Source of the DNA: Gammaproteobacteria bacterium
Lineage (GTDB): Bacteria > Pseudomonadota > Gammaproteobacteria > Xanthomonadales > Wenzhouxiangellaceae
DNA length: 61,370 nucleotides
Direction: 5' to 3'
Assembly (NCBI GenBank): GCA_003567685.1
Contig: PWYW01000011.1
Location: forward strand, 1 to 61,370
Position numbers and translations under genes: made by a program. Every line of letters starts with the position of its first letter. Positions within the stretch are counted from its first letter, which is position 1. Shown piece after piece: positions 17,241-27,243 of this stretch. The notes below the pieces were generated by a model. The model was not told the origin of the DNA. It did no database searches and saw only the letters and a list, made by a program, of their open reading frames with translations.

Positions 17241-18958
17241 CGGGCGTCTCCTTCCATCATGTCGGCGTTGTTGCAGCCTGGGGCTACCAGGGGCCAAACG
17301 TTGGCCCGAGGATCGATTCGAACGTGCAGCAGCGACGGGCCCGGCTCATCAAGGAGCCAGTCAATGGCGTCCTCGACCTGGTCGCGGCGATCGATGCTGC
17401 GAGCCTGCAAGCCAAAGACCCGTGCCAGGGCGGCGAAGTCGGGGTTGTCGGACAAGTCGATTTCCGAGTAATTACCGGCAAAGAACAGCTCCTGCCATTG
17501 GCGCACCATGCCCAGCGAGCTGTTGTCCAGGAGGACGATCCGGACATCAATCCGGTAGCGGTTAAGCGTGGCCAGTTCCTGGATATTCATCATGATCGAG
17601 CCGTCGCCGGACACCACCACGACGGTTTCCTCCGGGCAGGCCAGCTTGGCTCCCATGCCGGCGGGCAGGCCATAGCCCATGGTGCCCAGCCCGCCCGACG
17701 TCAGATGGGTGCGGGGTCGGCGAAAGCGACAGTGCTGGGCCACCCACATCTGGTGTTGACCGACATCACAGGCGATCGTCAGGCGGTCATGACCGCGCTC
17801 ACTCAGGGTTTTCAGCAGGGCCGGGGCATAGATGAATTCACCCGGCGCGTCGTAGCGCCAGGCGTGCCGTTGCCGCAACTCGCGGCAGCGCTGAAGCCAG
17901 GGCTCGATTGATGGCGCGGGCAATGATTGCCAAGCCGCAGACAAGGCCTGGAGGTTGCTTCCCAGGTCACCTGCCAGACCAATATCGGCGCGGCGCAGCT
18001 TGCCAATTTCAGCGGCGTCACCATCCAGGTGCACGACCCGGGCATGCGGCGCAAACTCATCGAGCTTGCCGGTTGCCCGATCGTCGAAACGGGCACCGGC
18101 CACAATCAGCAAGTCCGATTCCTGCACGGCAAGGTTGGCCGCCTGGTGCCCGTGCATGCCCAGCATGCCCATTGCCTGAGGATGATCGGTCGGCACCGCG
18201 CCCAGACCCTTCAATGTCGCCACGAAGGGAAAACCGGTCTGATCAACCAGCTCGCGAATGTGGCCTTCGCAGGCGGCCAGCTCAATGCCACCACCGAGGT
18301 AGAACAGCGGACGCCGGGCGCCGGCCATGAGTTGGCCTGCCTGCATGACCGCCGGCACCGCCGTGGCCGGCCGGGGCGGGAAATGCGGCAGGGTCAACGA
18401 CGGCGGCACCTCGACCACGGTCACGTCCTTGGGCACATCGATAAGCACCGGCCCCGGTCGCCCTTCGCGCGCCAGATGAAAGGCCTCAGCCAACACGAAG
18501 GGAATGTCTTCGGCCCGACGAATGATGTAGCTGTGCTTGACCACCGGCAAGGTCATGCCGAAAACGTCCACCTCCTGAAAGGCGTCGGTGCCCATCAAGG
18601 CGTTGGGAACCTGACCGGTGATCGCGACAACCGGAACCGAATCAAGCATGCTGTTGGCCAGGCCTGTCACCAGGTTGGTTGCCCCCGGGCCAGACGTGGC
18701 CATGCAGACGCCCACCCGGTTGCTGGCCCTTGCATAGCCATCGGCAGCCAGGGCGGCACCCTGTTCATGTCGTGTCAGGATGTGGGTGATGCCCGACTGT
18801 GGCAGCGCATCATAGATTGGCATGATCGCGCCGCCGGGGTAGCCAAACACCACATCCACACCCAGTTCGCGCAAGCAGCGTACGAACAGATCCGCACCAC
18901 GATGGGTGGTTCGTTTCGACGGCCTGCGTGCGGTTGTCGTGGCGCTGTTCATCGTCAC
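17237..18958 (-). CDS. ilvG: acetolactate synthase catalytic subunit
   Basis: A thiamine-diphosphate enzyme that makes acetolactate (valine, leucine) or acetohydroxybutyrate (isoleucine). The 573 residues contain the catalytic glutamate in TRHEQGAALAADGYARA (about 61-77), the FAD-binding middle domain and the TPP motif GDGSIMMNIQELATLNR (about 453-469), ending in the NSS motif. A basic N-terminal stretch (ARRPSKRTTH) precedes the domain. It sits 6 bases after ilvC and is coupled to ilvM. No frameshift is present, unlike the ilvG of E. coli K-12. Confidence 0.96.
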   Translation of the reverse strand: MTMNSATTTARRPSKRTTHRGADLFVRCLRELGVDVVFGYPGGAIMPIYDALPQSGITHILTRHEQGAALAADGYARASNRVGVCMATSGPGATNLVTGLANSMLDSVPVVAITGQVPNALMGTDAFQEVDVFGMTLPVVKHSYIIRRAEDIPFVLAEAFHLAREGRPGPVLIDVPKDVTVVEVPPSLTLPHFPPRPATAVPAVMQAGQLMAGARRPLFYLGGGIELAACEGHIRELVDQTGFPFVATLKGLGAVPTDHPQAMGMLGMHGHQAANLAVQESDLLIVAGARFDDRATGKLDEFAPHARVVHLDGDAAEIGKLRRADIGLAGDLGSNLQALSAAWQSLPAPSIEPWLQRCRELRQRHAWRYDAPGEFIYAPALLKTLSERGHDRLTIACDVGQHQMWVAQHCRFRRPRTHLTSGGLGTMGYGLPAGMGAKLACPEETVVVVSGDGSIMMNIQELATLNRYRIDVRIVLLDNSSLGMVRQWQELFFAGNYSEIDLSDNPDFAALARVFGLQARSIDRRDQVEDAIDWLLDEPGPSLLHVRIDPRANVWPLVAPGCNNADMMEGDAR

Positions 18959-18964
18959 GACCCC

Positions 18965-20005
18965 TCAGGCGGCGCGTTCGGTGGACGGCTTGCCGGCAGG
19001 CTCCGACGCATCAGCGACCGGCGGCTGCAGCCAACTCATGCGTGAACGCAGCGCGCTGCCGACCTGTTCGATGGGATGCGCGGTACGCGCGCGCATCAGC
19101 GCCCGATGGCGGGGCAGCCCGGCCTGGTTTTCCAGAATCCAGTCGCGCGCGAACTCGCCGGTGCGGATTTCCTCCAGCACGACCTTCATCCGCGCTTTGG
19201 TGGATGCGTCGATGATGCGGGGCCCGCGGCTCAGGTCACCAAAGGCCGCCGTGTCCGAGATGAACTCATACATCTTGGCCATGCCACCTTCGTGCAGCAG
19301 ATCGACAATCAGCTTCAGTTCGTGCAGACACTCGAAGTAGGCGACTTCAGGCTGGTAACCCGCCTCAATCAGGGTTTCGAAACCCTGAATGACCAGTTCG
19401 GCGGTCCCACCGCACAGCACCACCTGCTCGCCGAACAGGTCGGTTTCGGTCTCCTCGGCGAAGGTGGTGTCGATGACCCCTCCCCGGGTGCCGCCAAGCC
19501 CATGGGCGTAAGAAAGGGCACGCTCGGCAGCCTGGCCAGAGGTGTCCTGGGCCACTGCGCGCAGGCAGGGCACCCCTCGCCCCTCTTCGAACTGCCGGCG
19601 AACCAGGGCTCCCGGGCCTTTTGGCGCCACCATGATCACGTCAATGTCCGCTCGCGGCTGAATGCAGCCGAAATGGACGTTGAAACCATGAGCAAACAGC
19701 AGTGCCGACCCTGGCTTCAGAGCGGCTTCAATCTGCCCATAAACCTGTGGCTGGGCCATGTCAGGCGTCAGCAAGGCAATCAGCCCGGCTTCGGCAGCGG
19801 CGGCAGCGGGTTCAGCCACGCGGAAACCCTCCTGCCGCGCGCGTTGCCAGCTGGCACCGTTCTTGCGCGCACCGACCACCACGTCATGCCCCGAGTCACG
19901 CAGGTTTCTGGCATGGGCACTGCCTTGGCTGCCGTAGCCGATGATGGCGATGGAGTGGCCAGCCAGCGCATTGTTTTGGTGGTCTCGTTCTGTCCAGATC
20001 TTCAT
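18965..20005 (-). CDS. ilvC: ketol-acid reductoisomerase, class I
   Basis: Performs the methyl or ethyl shift and NADPH reduction that convert acetolactate and acetohydroxybutyrate to dihydroxy acids. It is the short class I form (346 residues, against 491 in E. coli). The nucleotide-binding [13 protein letters not shown] is near 23-35, [10 protein letters not shown] near 104-113 and the knotted metal-binding domain contains [15 protein letters not shown] (about 184-198) and [12 protein letters not shown]. About 30 C-terminal residues rich in Ala/Ser/Pro extend beyond the usual end. It follows ilvD after only 3 bases. Confidence 0.95.
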   Translation of the reverse strand: MKIWTERDHQNNALAGHSIAIIGYGSQGSAHARNLRDSGHDVVVGARKNGASWQRARQEGFRVAEPAAAAAEAGLIALLTPDMAQPQVYGQIEAALKPGSALLFAHGFNVHFGCIQPRADIDVIMVAPKGPGALVRRQFEEGRGVPCLRAVAQDTSGQAAERALSYAHGLGGTRGGVIDTTFAEETETDLFGEQVVLCGGTAELVIQGFETLIEAGYQPEVAYFECLHELKLIVDLLHEGGMAKMYEFISDTAAFGDLSRGPRIIDASTKARMKVVLEEIRTGEFARDWILENQAGLPRHRALMRARTAHPIEQVGSALRSRMSWLQPPVADASEPAGKPSTERAA

Positions 20006-20008
20006 GAG

Positions 20009-21751
20009 TCAAGCTCCTTGGGAGGTTTCAGAGGGAATCGCCACTGGCGCAGCCTGGCCGGCTTCCTTCGCCGGGACCGCCGGCCTGGCAGGCCGTGTAT
20101 CAAAGGGAAATGCCGTGGTCGCACCGGTCGACGCGCTGGAAACCTGGGCGATGTAGCGGGCGAACACGCCCTGGGTCGCGACAGGCGGCCGCGGCTGCCA
20201 GGCTGCGCGCCGGGCCGACAGATCGGCGTTGGTCGAAAGCTTGCGGGCGTCGACATCGATGCTGACCTGATCGCCTTCGGCGAGCAACGCCAGGGGGCCA
20301 CCGTCGGCTGCCTCGGGGCTGACATGACCAATCATGAAACCGTAGGTGGCCCCGCTGAAACGTCCGTCGGTCACCAAGGCAACCGACTCACTCAAGCCCT
20401 GGCCAACCAGGGCCGCAGTGACCGCCAGCATTTCTCGCATGCCGGGCCCGCCGCGCGGGCCCTCGTACCGAATGACCACCACGTCCCCCGGCTGAATCAA
20501 ACCGGCTTGCACGGCGGCAAAGGCGGCTTCCTCACCGTCGAAAACCCGGGCCGGACCGCTGTGCTGGAGACGACCATGCCCGGCCAGCTTGATCACACAG
20601 CCTTCGGGGGCCAGATTGCCGTACAAAATGCCGAAGCCGCCGCGTGGCTTGAAGGGCGCCGCCACCGAACGAACCACCTGCTGGCCCTCGCTGGCCTGCG
20701 CTGTCCGACAGGCTTCCAACAGCGATTCACCCGTGCAGGTCATGGCGTCCTTAACCTTGCTGGCGGCCGCCAGCTCCTTGACGACCAGGGCCGTTCCGCC
20801 GGCGGCGTACAAGTCCGGCGCCATGAAGCGTCCGCCCGGCTTGAGATCCGTGATGACCGGTGTTTCGCGAGCGATCTGGTCGAATTCGTCGATGGCAAAG
20901 CGCTGGCCGGCCTCCCGGGCGATAGCCAACAAGTGCAGGATGGCGTTGGTCGAGCCGGCCGTTGCGGTCACGATGGTCGCGGCATTACGCAGGCTGTCAG
21001 CGGTGATCAGCTGCCGGGCGCTTACACCCCGGGACAGCATGTCCATGACCACTGCGCCACACCGCCGCGCCTGGGCAGGTTTCTCGGGGTGCACGGCTGG
21101 TACGTCGTTGGCACCCATCGGCGACAAACCGAGGACGGTCAGCGCCTGGGCCATGGTGTTGGCCGTGAACTGTCCACCACAGGCACCTGCCCCGGGGCAG
21201 GCGGCGTTTTCGACGCTGGTCAAGGTCTCCTCGTCGATCTTGCCCGAAGCACAAGAGCCGACGGCCTCGAAAACGTCCTGGATGGTAATGGCCAGGCCGC
21301 GATGTCGCCCCGGCATGATAGAACCGCCGTAGAAGATCAGTCCCGGTCGGTCAAGGCGAGCCAGGGCCATGGCGGCAGCCGGCAAGGTCTTGTCACAGCC
21401 GACGACCACCACGACCGCATCGAGGCAATGGCCGCGAACCGCCAGCTCGATGGAATCGGCAATGGTTTCGCGCGATACCAGCGAGGCCTGCATGCCGTCA
21501 CTGCCCATGGCAATCCCGTCGGTGACGAGGATGGTATTGAATTCAATCGGGGTACCGCCGGCTTCCCGCACACCGGCCTTGACCGGTTCGGCAAGCTCGC
21601 GCAAGTGCAGGTTGCAGGGAGTGACTTCGCTCCAGGTATTGACAATCGCGACCAGCGGACGGTCAATCGCTTCATCGCTCAAACCCGTGGCCTTGAGCAT
21701 GGCGCGCGCCGGAGCACGGTGTCGTCCTTTCTTGATTTTGTCGCTTTCCAT
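20009..21751 (-). CDS. ilvD: dihydroxy-acid dehydratase
   Basis: Dehydrates dihydroxy acids to the 2-oxo acids of valine and isoleucine using an iron-sulfur cluster. The 580-residue protein has the expected cysteines in [10 protein letters not shown] (about 41-50), [13 protein letters not shown] (about 117-129) and [16 protein letters not shown] (about 184-199). [18 protein letters not shown] and [17 protein letters not shown] follow. The C-terminal 30 residues form an Ala/Pro tail. It is the first structural gene of the operon, 34 bases after the attenuator terminator, so all downstream enzymes depend on read-through. Confidence 0.96.
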   Translation of the reverse strand: MESDKIKKGRHRAPARAMLKATGLSDEAIDRPLVAIVNTWSEVTPCNLHLRELAEPVKAGVREAGGTPIEFNTILVTDGIAMGSDGMQASLVSRETIADSIELAVRGHCLDAVVVVVGCDKTLPAAAMALARLDRPGLIFYGGSIMPGRHRGLAITIQDVFEAVGSCASGKIDEETLTSVENAACPGAGACGGQFTANTMAQALTVLGLSPMGANDVPAVHPEKPAQARRCGAVVMDMLSRGVSARQLITADSLRNAATIVTATAGSTNAILHLLAIAREAGQRFAIDEFDQIARETPVITDLKPGGRFMAPDLYAAGGTALVVKELAAASKVKDAMTCTGESLLEACRTAQASEGQQVVRSVAAPFKPRGGFGILYGNLAPEGCVIKLAGHGRLQHSGPARVFDGEEAAFAAVQAGLIQPGDVVVIRYEGPRGGPGMREMLAVTAALVGQGLSESVALVTDGRFSGATYGFMIGHVSPEAADGGPLALLAEGDQVSIDVDARKLSTNADLSARRAAWQPRPPVATQGVFARYIAQVSSASTGATTAFPFDTRPARPAVPAKEAGQAAPVAIPSETSQGA

Positions 21752-21785
21752 GGCTGTATGTATTTTCAGTTCCTGAGCTTGGATA

Positions 21786-21867
21786 CAAAAAAACCCCGCT
21801 CCTTTCGGTAGCGGGGTTCTGACGGTCTTTTTGGCTGGTGGTGATTGCGCTAGACGTACCCGCTACC
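21786..21867 (-). promoter_or_regulatory. transcription attenuator of the ilv-leu operon
   Basis: The terminator is AACCCCGCT (21792-21800) pairing with 21810-21818 and followed on the minus strand by seven T residues. The alternative structure is a perfect 9-base pairing of GGTAGCGGG (21859-21867), located in the last codons of the leader peptide, with CCCGCTACC (21807-21815), which removes one terminator arm. The two pairings cannot coexist. A ribosome stalled on the Leu/Val/Ile codons would leave the antiterminator free; one that reaches the stop codon would cover it. Confidence 0.9.
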
Positions 21868-21990
21868 TGTGGCAGGAATAATGAGTACGAGTACGAGTAC
21901 GAGCACCAGGCTGGCAACCGGGGCCATCAGTGAGGCGCGACGGGTTAGGTCGTTTTGCGCAAAGGTGGACTGGGTGGTTGCCGCGTTCAT
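21850..21990 (-). CDS. ilvL: ilv operon leader peptide
   Basis: A 46-residue leader peptide of the attenuation type. The N-terminal half is ordinary. Residues 28-38 read [11 protein letters not shown], encoded by alternating CTG/CTC, GTG/GTA and then two ATT codons, so all three end products of the operon act as control codons. It ends in PATGSGYV just before the antiterminator strand. E. coli IlvL (32 residues) has the analogous VVVIIIPP run. The ATG at 21990 has no clear ribosome-binding site, and the best promoter upstream would start transcription at or next to it. Its product presumably has no function beyond being translated. Confidence 0.88.
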   Translation of the reverse strand: MNAATTQSTFAQNDLTRRASLMAPVASLVLVLVLVLIIPATGSGYV

Positions 21991-21996
21991 GGCCCG

Positions 21997-22026
21997 AGAC
22001 TAGATCGGTCGGGAAACGGCTGTCAA
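21997..22026 (-). promoter_or_regulatory. putative promoter of the ilv-leu operon
   Basis: On the minus strand a perfect TTGACA (22021-22026) is followed by an 18-base spacer and TAGTCT (21997-22002), which matches 3 of 6 of the -10 consensus. Transcription would begin around 21990, the first base of the ilvL ATG, giving a leaderless mRNA. The -35 is convincing; the exact -10 is less sure. Confidence 0.5.
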
Positions 22027-22067
22027 GCGATTTTTGACATTTTTTTCACGCTGGACCCGATGCCCGC

Positions 22068-22234
22068 TAGCCCGGATAATTCATGAACTCGCGCGATGAT
22101 CGCGCAGGATAGTGTTCGCACAGTGGATTTTCCGATGGAGGGCCGTATCGAGCCATACGGCCGACTGAGGAAAATCTGCTGTGCGGACGCTAGACTAGCG
22201 AGGGCGCGCGCATGTTCATGAATTGTCCGGGCTA
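22068..22234. repeat. long palindromic repeat element
   Basis: Ends 22068-22088 and 22214-22234 are inverted copies matching at 20 of 21 positions. A second arm pairs 22112-22133 with 22169-22190 with a few mismatches, and the centre is the perfect stem GGCCGTAT / ATACGGCC (22141-22148, 22155-22162). No reading frame is plausible. It lies between the ilv promoter and the recG stop codon, 4 bases from the latter. Its end sequence differs from that of the element at 1-243, so it is a separate repeat family. Confidence 0.75.
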
Positions 22235-22237
22235 GGC

Positions 22238-24316
22238 TCAAGCATCGATAAATTGTTCGGCCTGGCCAATCCAGCGACTGATCAATTCATCGCCCTGGGC
22301 ACGATCAAGGCCAGCCGCCAGGGCCTCGACCTGATCAAACAAGTCCGTATCCCGCGCCAGATCGGCAATACGAAACCGCAGCATGCCGGTCTGGCGGGTT
22401 CCCAAAACCTCACCCGGCCCGCGCAACTCCAGATCCTTCTCGGCGATCACGAAACCGTCGGTGGTTTCGCGCATTACGCCGATGCGCGCCTGGGCCATCT
22501 GGCCCAGCGGCGGCTTGTACAGCAACACGCAGGCGGCCTGGTCGCTGCCACGACCGACCCGGCCGCGCAGTTGGTGCAGCTGCGACAGGCCCAGACGCTC
22601 GGCGTTTTCAATGATCATCAGGCTGGCATTGGGCACGTCCACGCCCACCTCAATGACCGTGGTAGCCACCAGCAGGTCCAGCTGGCCGGCCGAAAACTCG
22701 GCCATGACCGCCTGCTTTTCGGCCGGCTTCAAGCGACCGTGAATCAGCCCGACGCGAAAACCCGGCAAGGCCGCGGTCAATTCGGCCGCCCGCGTCTGGG
22801 CCGCTTCGGCTTCGAGCAGCTCGGATTCTTCAATCAGCGGGCAGACCCAATAGGCCTGGCGGCCCTGGCCCAGGGCATGACGCAAACGCTCGACCACTTG
22901 CTCGCGGCGAACCTGGCTGGCCGCCACCGTGGTAACAGGCTTGCGGCCGGGCGGTAATTCGTCGATCACCGATACGTCCAGCCCGGCATAGGCGGTCATC
23001 GCCAGAGTGCGCGGAATCGGGGTGGCCGTCATGACCAGCTGATGCGGCAAGCGGCCGTCGCGCTGGCCCTTGGCCGCCAGCGACAGCCGCTGGTGGACGC
23101 CAAAGCGATGCTGCTCGTCAACGATCACCAGCGCCAGCTTGCGAAAGGCGACCTGTTCCTGGAACAGGGCGTGGGTACCAATGGCGACATCGGCATCGCC
23201 CGTCAAGGCCTCCAGCGCGGCTTTCCGGGCCCGACCCTTGACCTTGCCGGCCAGCCAGACGGTTTTCAAACCCAGTGCCTCGAGCCAGCCGCTCAGGGTA
23301 TGAAAGTGCTGCTCGGCCAGAATTTCGGTGGGCGCCACGATGGCCGCCTGGTAGCCGGCGCTGGCCGCGCTCGCCAGGGCGGCGGCGGCAATCACCGTCT
23401 TGCCCGAGCCGACATCGCCCTGCACCAGCCGGCGCATGGGTTGCTCGCCAGCCAGATCGGCCGCGACTTCGGCAATCACCCGCTGCTGCGCGCCGGTGGG
23501 TGCAAACGGCAGCAAGGCCAGCAAGCGCGGCACCAACTGCCGGGGATCATCCAGCGAAAAACCGCGCTGACGTGCGCGAACCCGGTTGACCCGTGCCAGC
23601 GCCAGATGATGGGCCAGCAACTCTTCCAGTGCCAGGCGTTGCACCGCCGGGTGCTGGCCGTCAGCCAGCCCGGCCAGGTCGTCCTTGGGACCAGGCGCGT
23701 GAACGCGCAGCAGCGCAGATTTGAGATCCAGACCGTCACTGATGGTCCCCAGTGGGTCGGCCAGACGAATATCGCCGGCTTTCAGTCGGTCCAGGGCTTC
23801 GGCGATCAGCCGGCTCAGGAGAGCGGGCGACAGCCCCTGGGTGCAGGGATACACCGGTGTCAGCGAGTCGGGCAACGGCGGGGCCGCTTGCCCCGGTCGC
23901 AGTTCGGTGACCTGCGGATGGGCCATTTCCAGGCCCTGCGGCCCAGGACGGACCTCGCCAAAGCAGCGAAGCCGCGCGCCCTCGCGCAACAGGCGCACCT
24001 GGCTGGGAAAGAAGCGAAACAGGCGCAGGTTGATTTGCCCGCTGTCGTCGGCCAGCACGGCCGTCATCATCGGCCGCGGGGCGCGCCGAACCTGCTGATG
24101 CACGATGCGTCCCTCGACCAGGGCGGTCTGGTTGGGCAGCAGGCGGTTGAGCGGGGTAATCTGGGTGCGGTCCTCGTACCGCAGCGGCAGATGGAACAGC
24201 AAGTCCACCTCGCGCTCCAGCCCCAGCGCCTTCAGGCGAGAAGCGATCTGCGGCCCGACGCCGTTCAGCGCCTCAAGCGGGCGCTGGCCGCCCTGGGCGG
24301 AATCAGCCGGCGCCAC
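22238..24316 (-). CDS. recG: ATP-dependent DNA helicase RecG
   Basis: Reverses stalled replication forks and branch-migrates Holliday junctions and R-loops. The 692 residues fit E. coli RecG (693). An N-terminal wedge/OB domain is followed by the helicase core with Walker [13 protein letters not shown] (about 297-308), [10 protein letters not shown], the DEQH box VDEQHRFG and [11 protein letters not shown], and then by [12 protein letters not shown]. The start codon is GTG at 24316, inside the 3' end of ridA (14-base overlap). Gene order spoT-ridA-recG suggests one transcript. Confidence 0.96.
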   Translation of the reverse strand: MAPADSAQGGQRPLEALNGVGPQIASRLKALGLEREVDLLFHLPLRYEDRTQITPLNRLLPNQTALVEGRIVHQQVRRAPRPMMTAVLADDSGQINLRLFRFFPSQVRLLREGARLRCFGEVRPGPQGLEMAHPQVTELRPGQAAPPLPDSLTPVYPCTQGLSPALLSRLIAEALDRLKAGDIRLADPLGTISDGLDLKSALLRVHAPGPKDDLAGLADGQHPAVQRLALEELLAHHLALARVNRVRARQRGFSLDDPRQLVPRLLALLPFAPTGAQQRVIAEVAADLAGEQPMRRLVQGDVGSGKTVIAAAALASAASAGYQAAIVAPTEILAEQHFHTLSGWLEALGLKTVWLAGKVKGRARKAALEALTGDADVAIGTHALFQEQVAFRKLALVIVDEQHRFGVHQRLSLAAKGQRDGRLPHQLVMTATPIPRTLAMTAYAGLDVSVIDELPPGRKPVTTVAASQVRREQVVERLRHALGQGRQAYWVCPLIEESELLEAEAAQTRAAELTAALPGFRVGLIHGRLKPAEKQAVMAEFSAGQLDLLVATTVIEVGVDVPNASLMIIENAERLGLSQLHQLRGRVGRGSDQAACVLLYKPPLGQMAQARIGVMRETTDGFVIAEKDLELRGPGEVLGTRQTGMLRFRIADLARDTDLFDQVEALAAGLDRAQGDELISRWIGQAEQFIDA

Positions 24317-24704
24317 GATCCCCGGTCAACACCATGACCGCGTCCATTTCCACCGGCACGCCCTTGGGCAGGGCCGAAACCTCAACGGTGGCGCGGGCCG
24401 GATAGGGCTCGCTGAAGCGCTCGGCCATCAACTGATTGACCACGCCGAACTGGCCCAGGTCGGTCAGGAAAATGTTGAGCTTGACGATGTCGTCCAGGCT
24501 GCCGCCGGCAGCCTTGGCGACCGCCTCGAGGTTGTCGAAGACGCGCTTGACCAGGGTTTCGAAATCCCCCTGAACGAGCTCGCCGGTTGATGGGTCGAGC
24601 GGGATCTGGCCGGATACGTACACCGTATCGCCGGCGCGAACGGCCTGCACGTACGGACCAATCGCGGCCGGAGCCTCGGCGGTGTGGATGGTTTGTCGGC
24701 TCAT
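24303..24704 (-). CDS. ridA: reactive intermediate deaminase RidA
   Basis: Hydrolyses 2-aminoacrylate and related enamine/imine by-products of PLP enzymes such as threonine deaminase, protecting other PLP enzymes. The 133-residue protein has the YjgF/RidA fold. [20 protein letters not shown] is at about 15-34, and the functional arginine is in [14 protein letters not shown] (about 102-115). It lies with spoT and recG, the usual gammaproteobacterial spot, not in the ilvA operon whose product it would complement. Confidence 0.95.
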   Translation of the reverse strand: MSRQTIHTAEAPAAIGPYVQAVRAGDTVYVSGQIPLDPSTGELVQGDFETLVKRVFDNLEAVAKAAGGSLDDIVKLNIFLTDLGQFGVVNQLMAERFSEPYPARATVEVSALPKGVPVEMDAVMVLTGDRGAG

Positions 24705-24761
24705 GCCGTCAATCTCCTAACAATGTCAGTGGCAAAACGGAAACGATGCCGAGCCCTTGGC

Positions 24762-26876
24762 TCAGGCCATCTCGCGGCTGATCTTGAGCACGTGCGGGTT
24801 GCGCTTCAGGCGGCGCATCACCCGGGCCAGCTGAATACGCCCGGTCACCGACAGCACGAACGAGAGGCTGGCGGTTTCGCGGGTGGAATCCTTCTGCTCG
24901 ACCCGCTCGATATTGGCGCCAATCTGGCCCAGCGTGCTTGATATGGAAGCCAGGACACCCGGACCATTGATCGTGACCAGGCGCAACAGTACCGAAAAAT
25001 GGCCTCGTGTCATTGGCTCCCAGGTCACATCAATGCAGCGATCCGGCTGGTTTTTCTGCAGCCCCGGCACGTTCGGGCAGCGTTGGCGGTGAATAACGAT
25101 GCCCTTCCCGGCCGACAGATACCCCATGATTGGGTCACCGGGAATCGGATGGCAGCAGCTCGCATAGGTAATGGCGCTGCCCTCGGTGCCGCCAATGGTC
25201 AGCGAGGTCACCGTGTCGGCAGTGGCACGGCGACGTTGGGTAAGCGGCAGCAGTTTGTGAGCGACCACGCCGGCCAGCATGTCGCCGCGGGCGATACGAA
25301 TCAGCAAATCTTCCATGCGCTCGAGCCCGCGCTTGGCCAGGTAGCGATCCAGCCGACGTTGACCGATCTGTTCCAGCGACGTGCCACGCCGGGCAAGCGC
25401 CTGGTCGAGCAATCGGTCGCCGATGGCCACTGAATCGGCCTGCTCAAGATTCTTCAGGTGTGACCGAATGGCCGTTCGCGCCTTCGAGGTCACCACGAAT
25501 TCGAGCCATTCCGGCTGCGGTGCCGAGCCTTTCTCGGTCATGATTTCAACCGTCTGGCCGTTTTCCAGTCGCGTACTCAGCGGCGAACGCTGGCGGTCAA
25601 TGCGGGCGGCGACGGCCTGGTTGCCCACATCGGTATGGATGGCGTAGGCGAAGTCCAGCGCCGTGGCCTCACCCTTGAGGTCAATGATCTTGCCGCGCGG
25701 CGTGAACACGAAAATCTCGTCGGGAAACAACTCCGACTTGGCGGCATCCAGGAATTCATTGGAATCCGTGGCGCGATACTGGCTGTCAACCAGCTTGAGC
25801 AGCCATTCGCGCGCTCGGGTGGCCGTGGCCCGATCCGGCGTCGCCTTGTACAACCAGTGGGCAGCGGCCCCCTTTTCCGCCACCAGATCCATTTCCTCAG
25901 TACGAATCTGGATTTCGATGGGCACATCGAAGGGCGAAGTCAAAACGGTATGTAGCGATTGGTAGCCATTCGGCTTGGGCAGCGCAATGTAATCCTTGAA
26001 CGCGCCGTGTTTCGGCCGATACAGACTGTGGGCGACGCCCAGCGCCTGGTAGCAGTGGGGCTCGGAATGGGTAATGATGCGAAACGCGAACAGGTCCGAG
26101 ACTTCCTCGTAGGACAGGCTCTTGTCACGCATTTTCGAATAAACGCTGTAGGCCGTCTTGGTGCGGCCTTCCACCCGGCACGGGATGCCGGCCTCGCTCA
26201 GGCGTTTCTTCAGTTCGGCCGTGATTTTGTCGATCACATCCTGACGATTGCCCGCCACCCGGGCGATGCGCTGGCTGATCACCTGATGGCGACGCGGGTA
26301 GCGGTTGGCAAAGCCAAGCTCTTCCAACTCTTCCTTGAGTGCATTCATGCCGAGCCGCTCGGCAATCGGGGAATAGATTTCCAGGGTTTCGGAAGAAATG
26401 CGCCGTCGCGAATCCGGCGACATGTGGCCGATGGTGCGCATATTGTGCAAACGGTCAGCCAGTTTGATGAAGATCACCCGCAAATCGCGGCTCATGGCCA
26501 GTAACAATTTGCGGAAACTTTCCGCATCGGCCTCACGCCGGGTGCGGAACTTCATCTTGTCGAGCTTGGTCACGCCGTCGACCAGGCGAGCGACGTCGCT
26601 GCCGAACTCGGCTTCGAGATCGTCCGAGCCCAAGTCGGTGTCTTCCACCGTATCGTGGAGGATGGCCGCCACGATGGTCTGCTGGTCCATCCGCATGCCG
26701 GCCAGGATCTGGGCGACGGCAATCGGGTGGAAGATGTAGTCCTCACCGGAGCGGCGTTTTTGGCCGCTGTGGGCTTCCGCGCCTACTTCGTAGGCTCGCA
26801 GCACGCGGGCCACCTGCTCGGGCTCGAGGTAGGTGTTGACCAGGTCACGCAGCTGGCGGACGGCGGTCGGGAGCAT
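24762..26876 (-). CDS. spoT: bifunctional (p)ppGpp synthetase/hydrolase
   Basis: Degrades, and under some stresses makes, the alarmone (p)ppGpp. The 704-residue protein has the HD hydrolase domain with RRSGEDYIFHP (41-51) and HDTVEDTD (74-81). The synthetase domain follows, with GRTKTAYSVYSKM, the YIALPKPNGYQSLHT loop and EIQIRTEEMD. Then come a TGS domain (VFTPRGKIIDLKGEATALDFAY) and a C-terminal ACT domain. Both catalytic halves look complete, in contrast to RelA, whose HD site is lost. It sits 32 bases after rpoZ. Confidence 0.96.
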   Translation of the reverse strand: MLPTAVRQLRDLVNTYLEPEQVARVLRAYEVGAEAHSGQKRRSGEDYIFHPIAVAQILAGMRMDQQTIVAAILHDTVEDTDLGSDDLEAEFGSDVARLVDGVTKLDKMKFRTRREADAESFRKLLLAMSRDLRVIFIKLADRLHNMRTIGHMSPDSRRRISSETLEIYSPIAERLGMNALKEELEELGFANRYPRRHQVISQRIARVAGNRQDVIDKITAELKKRLSEAGIPCRVEGRTKTAYSVYSKMRDKSLSYEEVSDLFAFRIITHSEPHCYQALGVAHSLYRPKHGAFKDYIALPKPNGYQSLHTVLTSPFDVPIEIQIRTEEMDLVAEKGAAAHWLYKATPDRATATRAREWLLKLVDSQYRATDSNEFLDAAKSELFPDEIFVFTPRGKIIDLKGEATALDFAYAIHTDVGNQAVAARIDRQRSPLSTRLENGQTVEIMTEKGSAPQPEWLEFVVTSKARTAIRSHLKNLEQADSVAIGDRLLDQALARRGTSLEQIGQRRLDRYLAKRGLERMEDLLIRIARGDMLAGVVAHKLLPLTQRRRATADTVTSLTIGGTEGSAITYASCCHPIPGDPIMGYLSAGKGIVIHRQRCPNVPGLQKNQPDRCIDVTWEPMTRGHFSVLLRLVTINGPGVLASISSTLGQIGANIERVEQKDSTRETASLSFVLSVTGRIQLARVMRRLKRNPHVLKISREMA

Positions 26877-26908
26877 TTAACAGGCGCCGGTCGGGCCGGG
26901 CAGACTAA

Positions 26909-27178
26909 TCAGTCGTCGTCTTCCGGCGGCGGCGGCACATCGGCCTGCATGGCCGCCAGGCGAGCATCCAGTTCGGCCTGCAGGTTGCCAATGTTGTCGT
27001 CGTTGACTTCGCCATCAGCAATTTCGCGCAGGGCGATCACGGTGGGCTTGTCGGACTCTTCATCAACCAGCGGGTCGGCGCCGTTGGCAATCATGCGGGC
27101 GCGCTGGGCGGCGGTTACTACAAGCTCGAAACGGTTCGGAACCGCCTCGATGCAATCTTCTACGGTGACACGTGCCAT
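26909..27178 (-). CDS. rpoZ: RNA polymerase omega subunit
   Basis: Small subunit that helps assemble the beta-prime subunit and forms part of a ppGpp site on RNA polymerase. The 89 residues begin with [20 protein letters not shown] and contain the [25 protein letters not shown]-type core. The C-terminus ends in an acidic Pro-rich tail. Its place between gmk and spoT is the classic gammaproteobacterial order and links it to alarmone biology. Confidence 0.96.
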   Translation of the reverse strand: MARVTVEDCIEAVPNRFELVVTAAQRARMIANGADPLVDEESDKPTVIALREIADGEVNDDNIGNLQAELDARLAAMQADVPPPPEDDD

Positions 27179-27243
27179 GGTGGCGTACTCCTGAAAACGG
27201 GATTCGGTGCGGCGGTCTCAAGCATCAGACCACCAACGCAACA

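Noticed and set aside
19076-21811. A 911-codon open frame on the plus strand across ilvC and ilvD
   Set aside because: It lies antisense to two complete, well-conserved genes, has no recognisable domain and reflects the high GC third positions of the minus-strand genes. The same holds for the long plus-strand frames at 47109-50075 and 12888-14438.
21884-21904. GAGTAC tandem microsatellite
   Set aside because: It is the complementary strand of the alternating Leu-Val codons of the ilvL leader peptide, so it is explained by attenuation and not a phase-variation tract.
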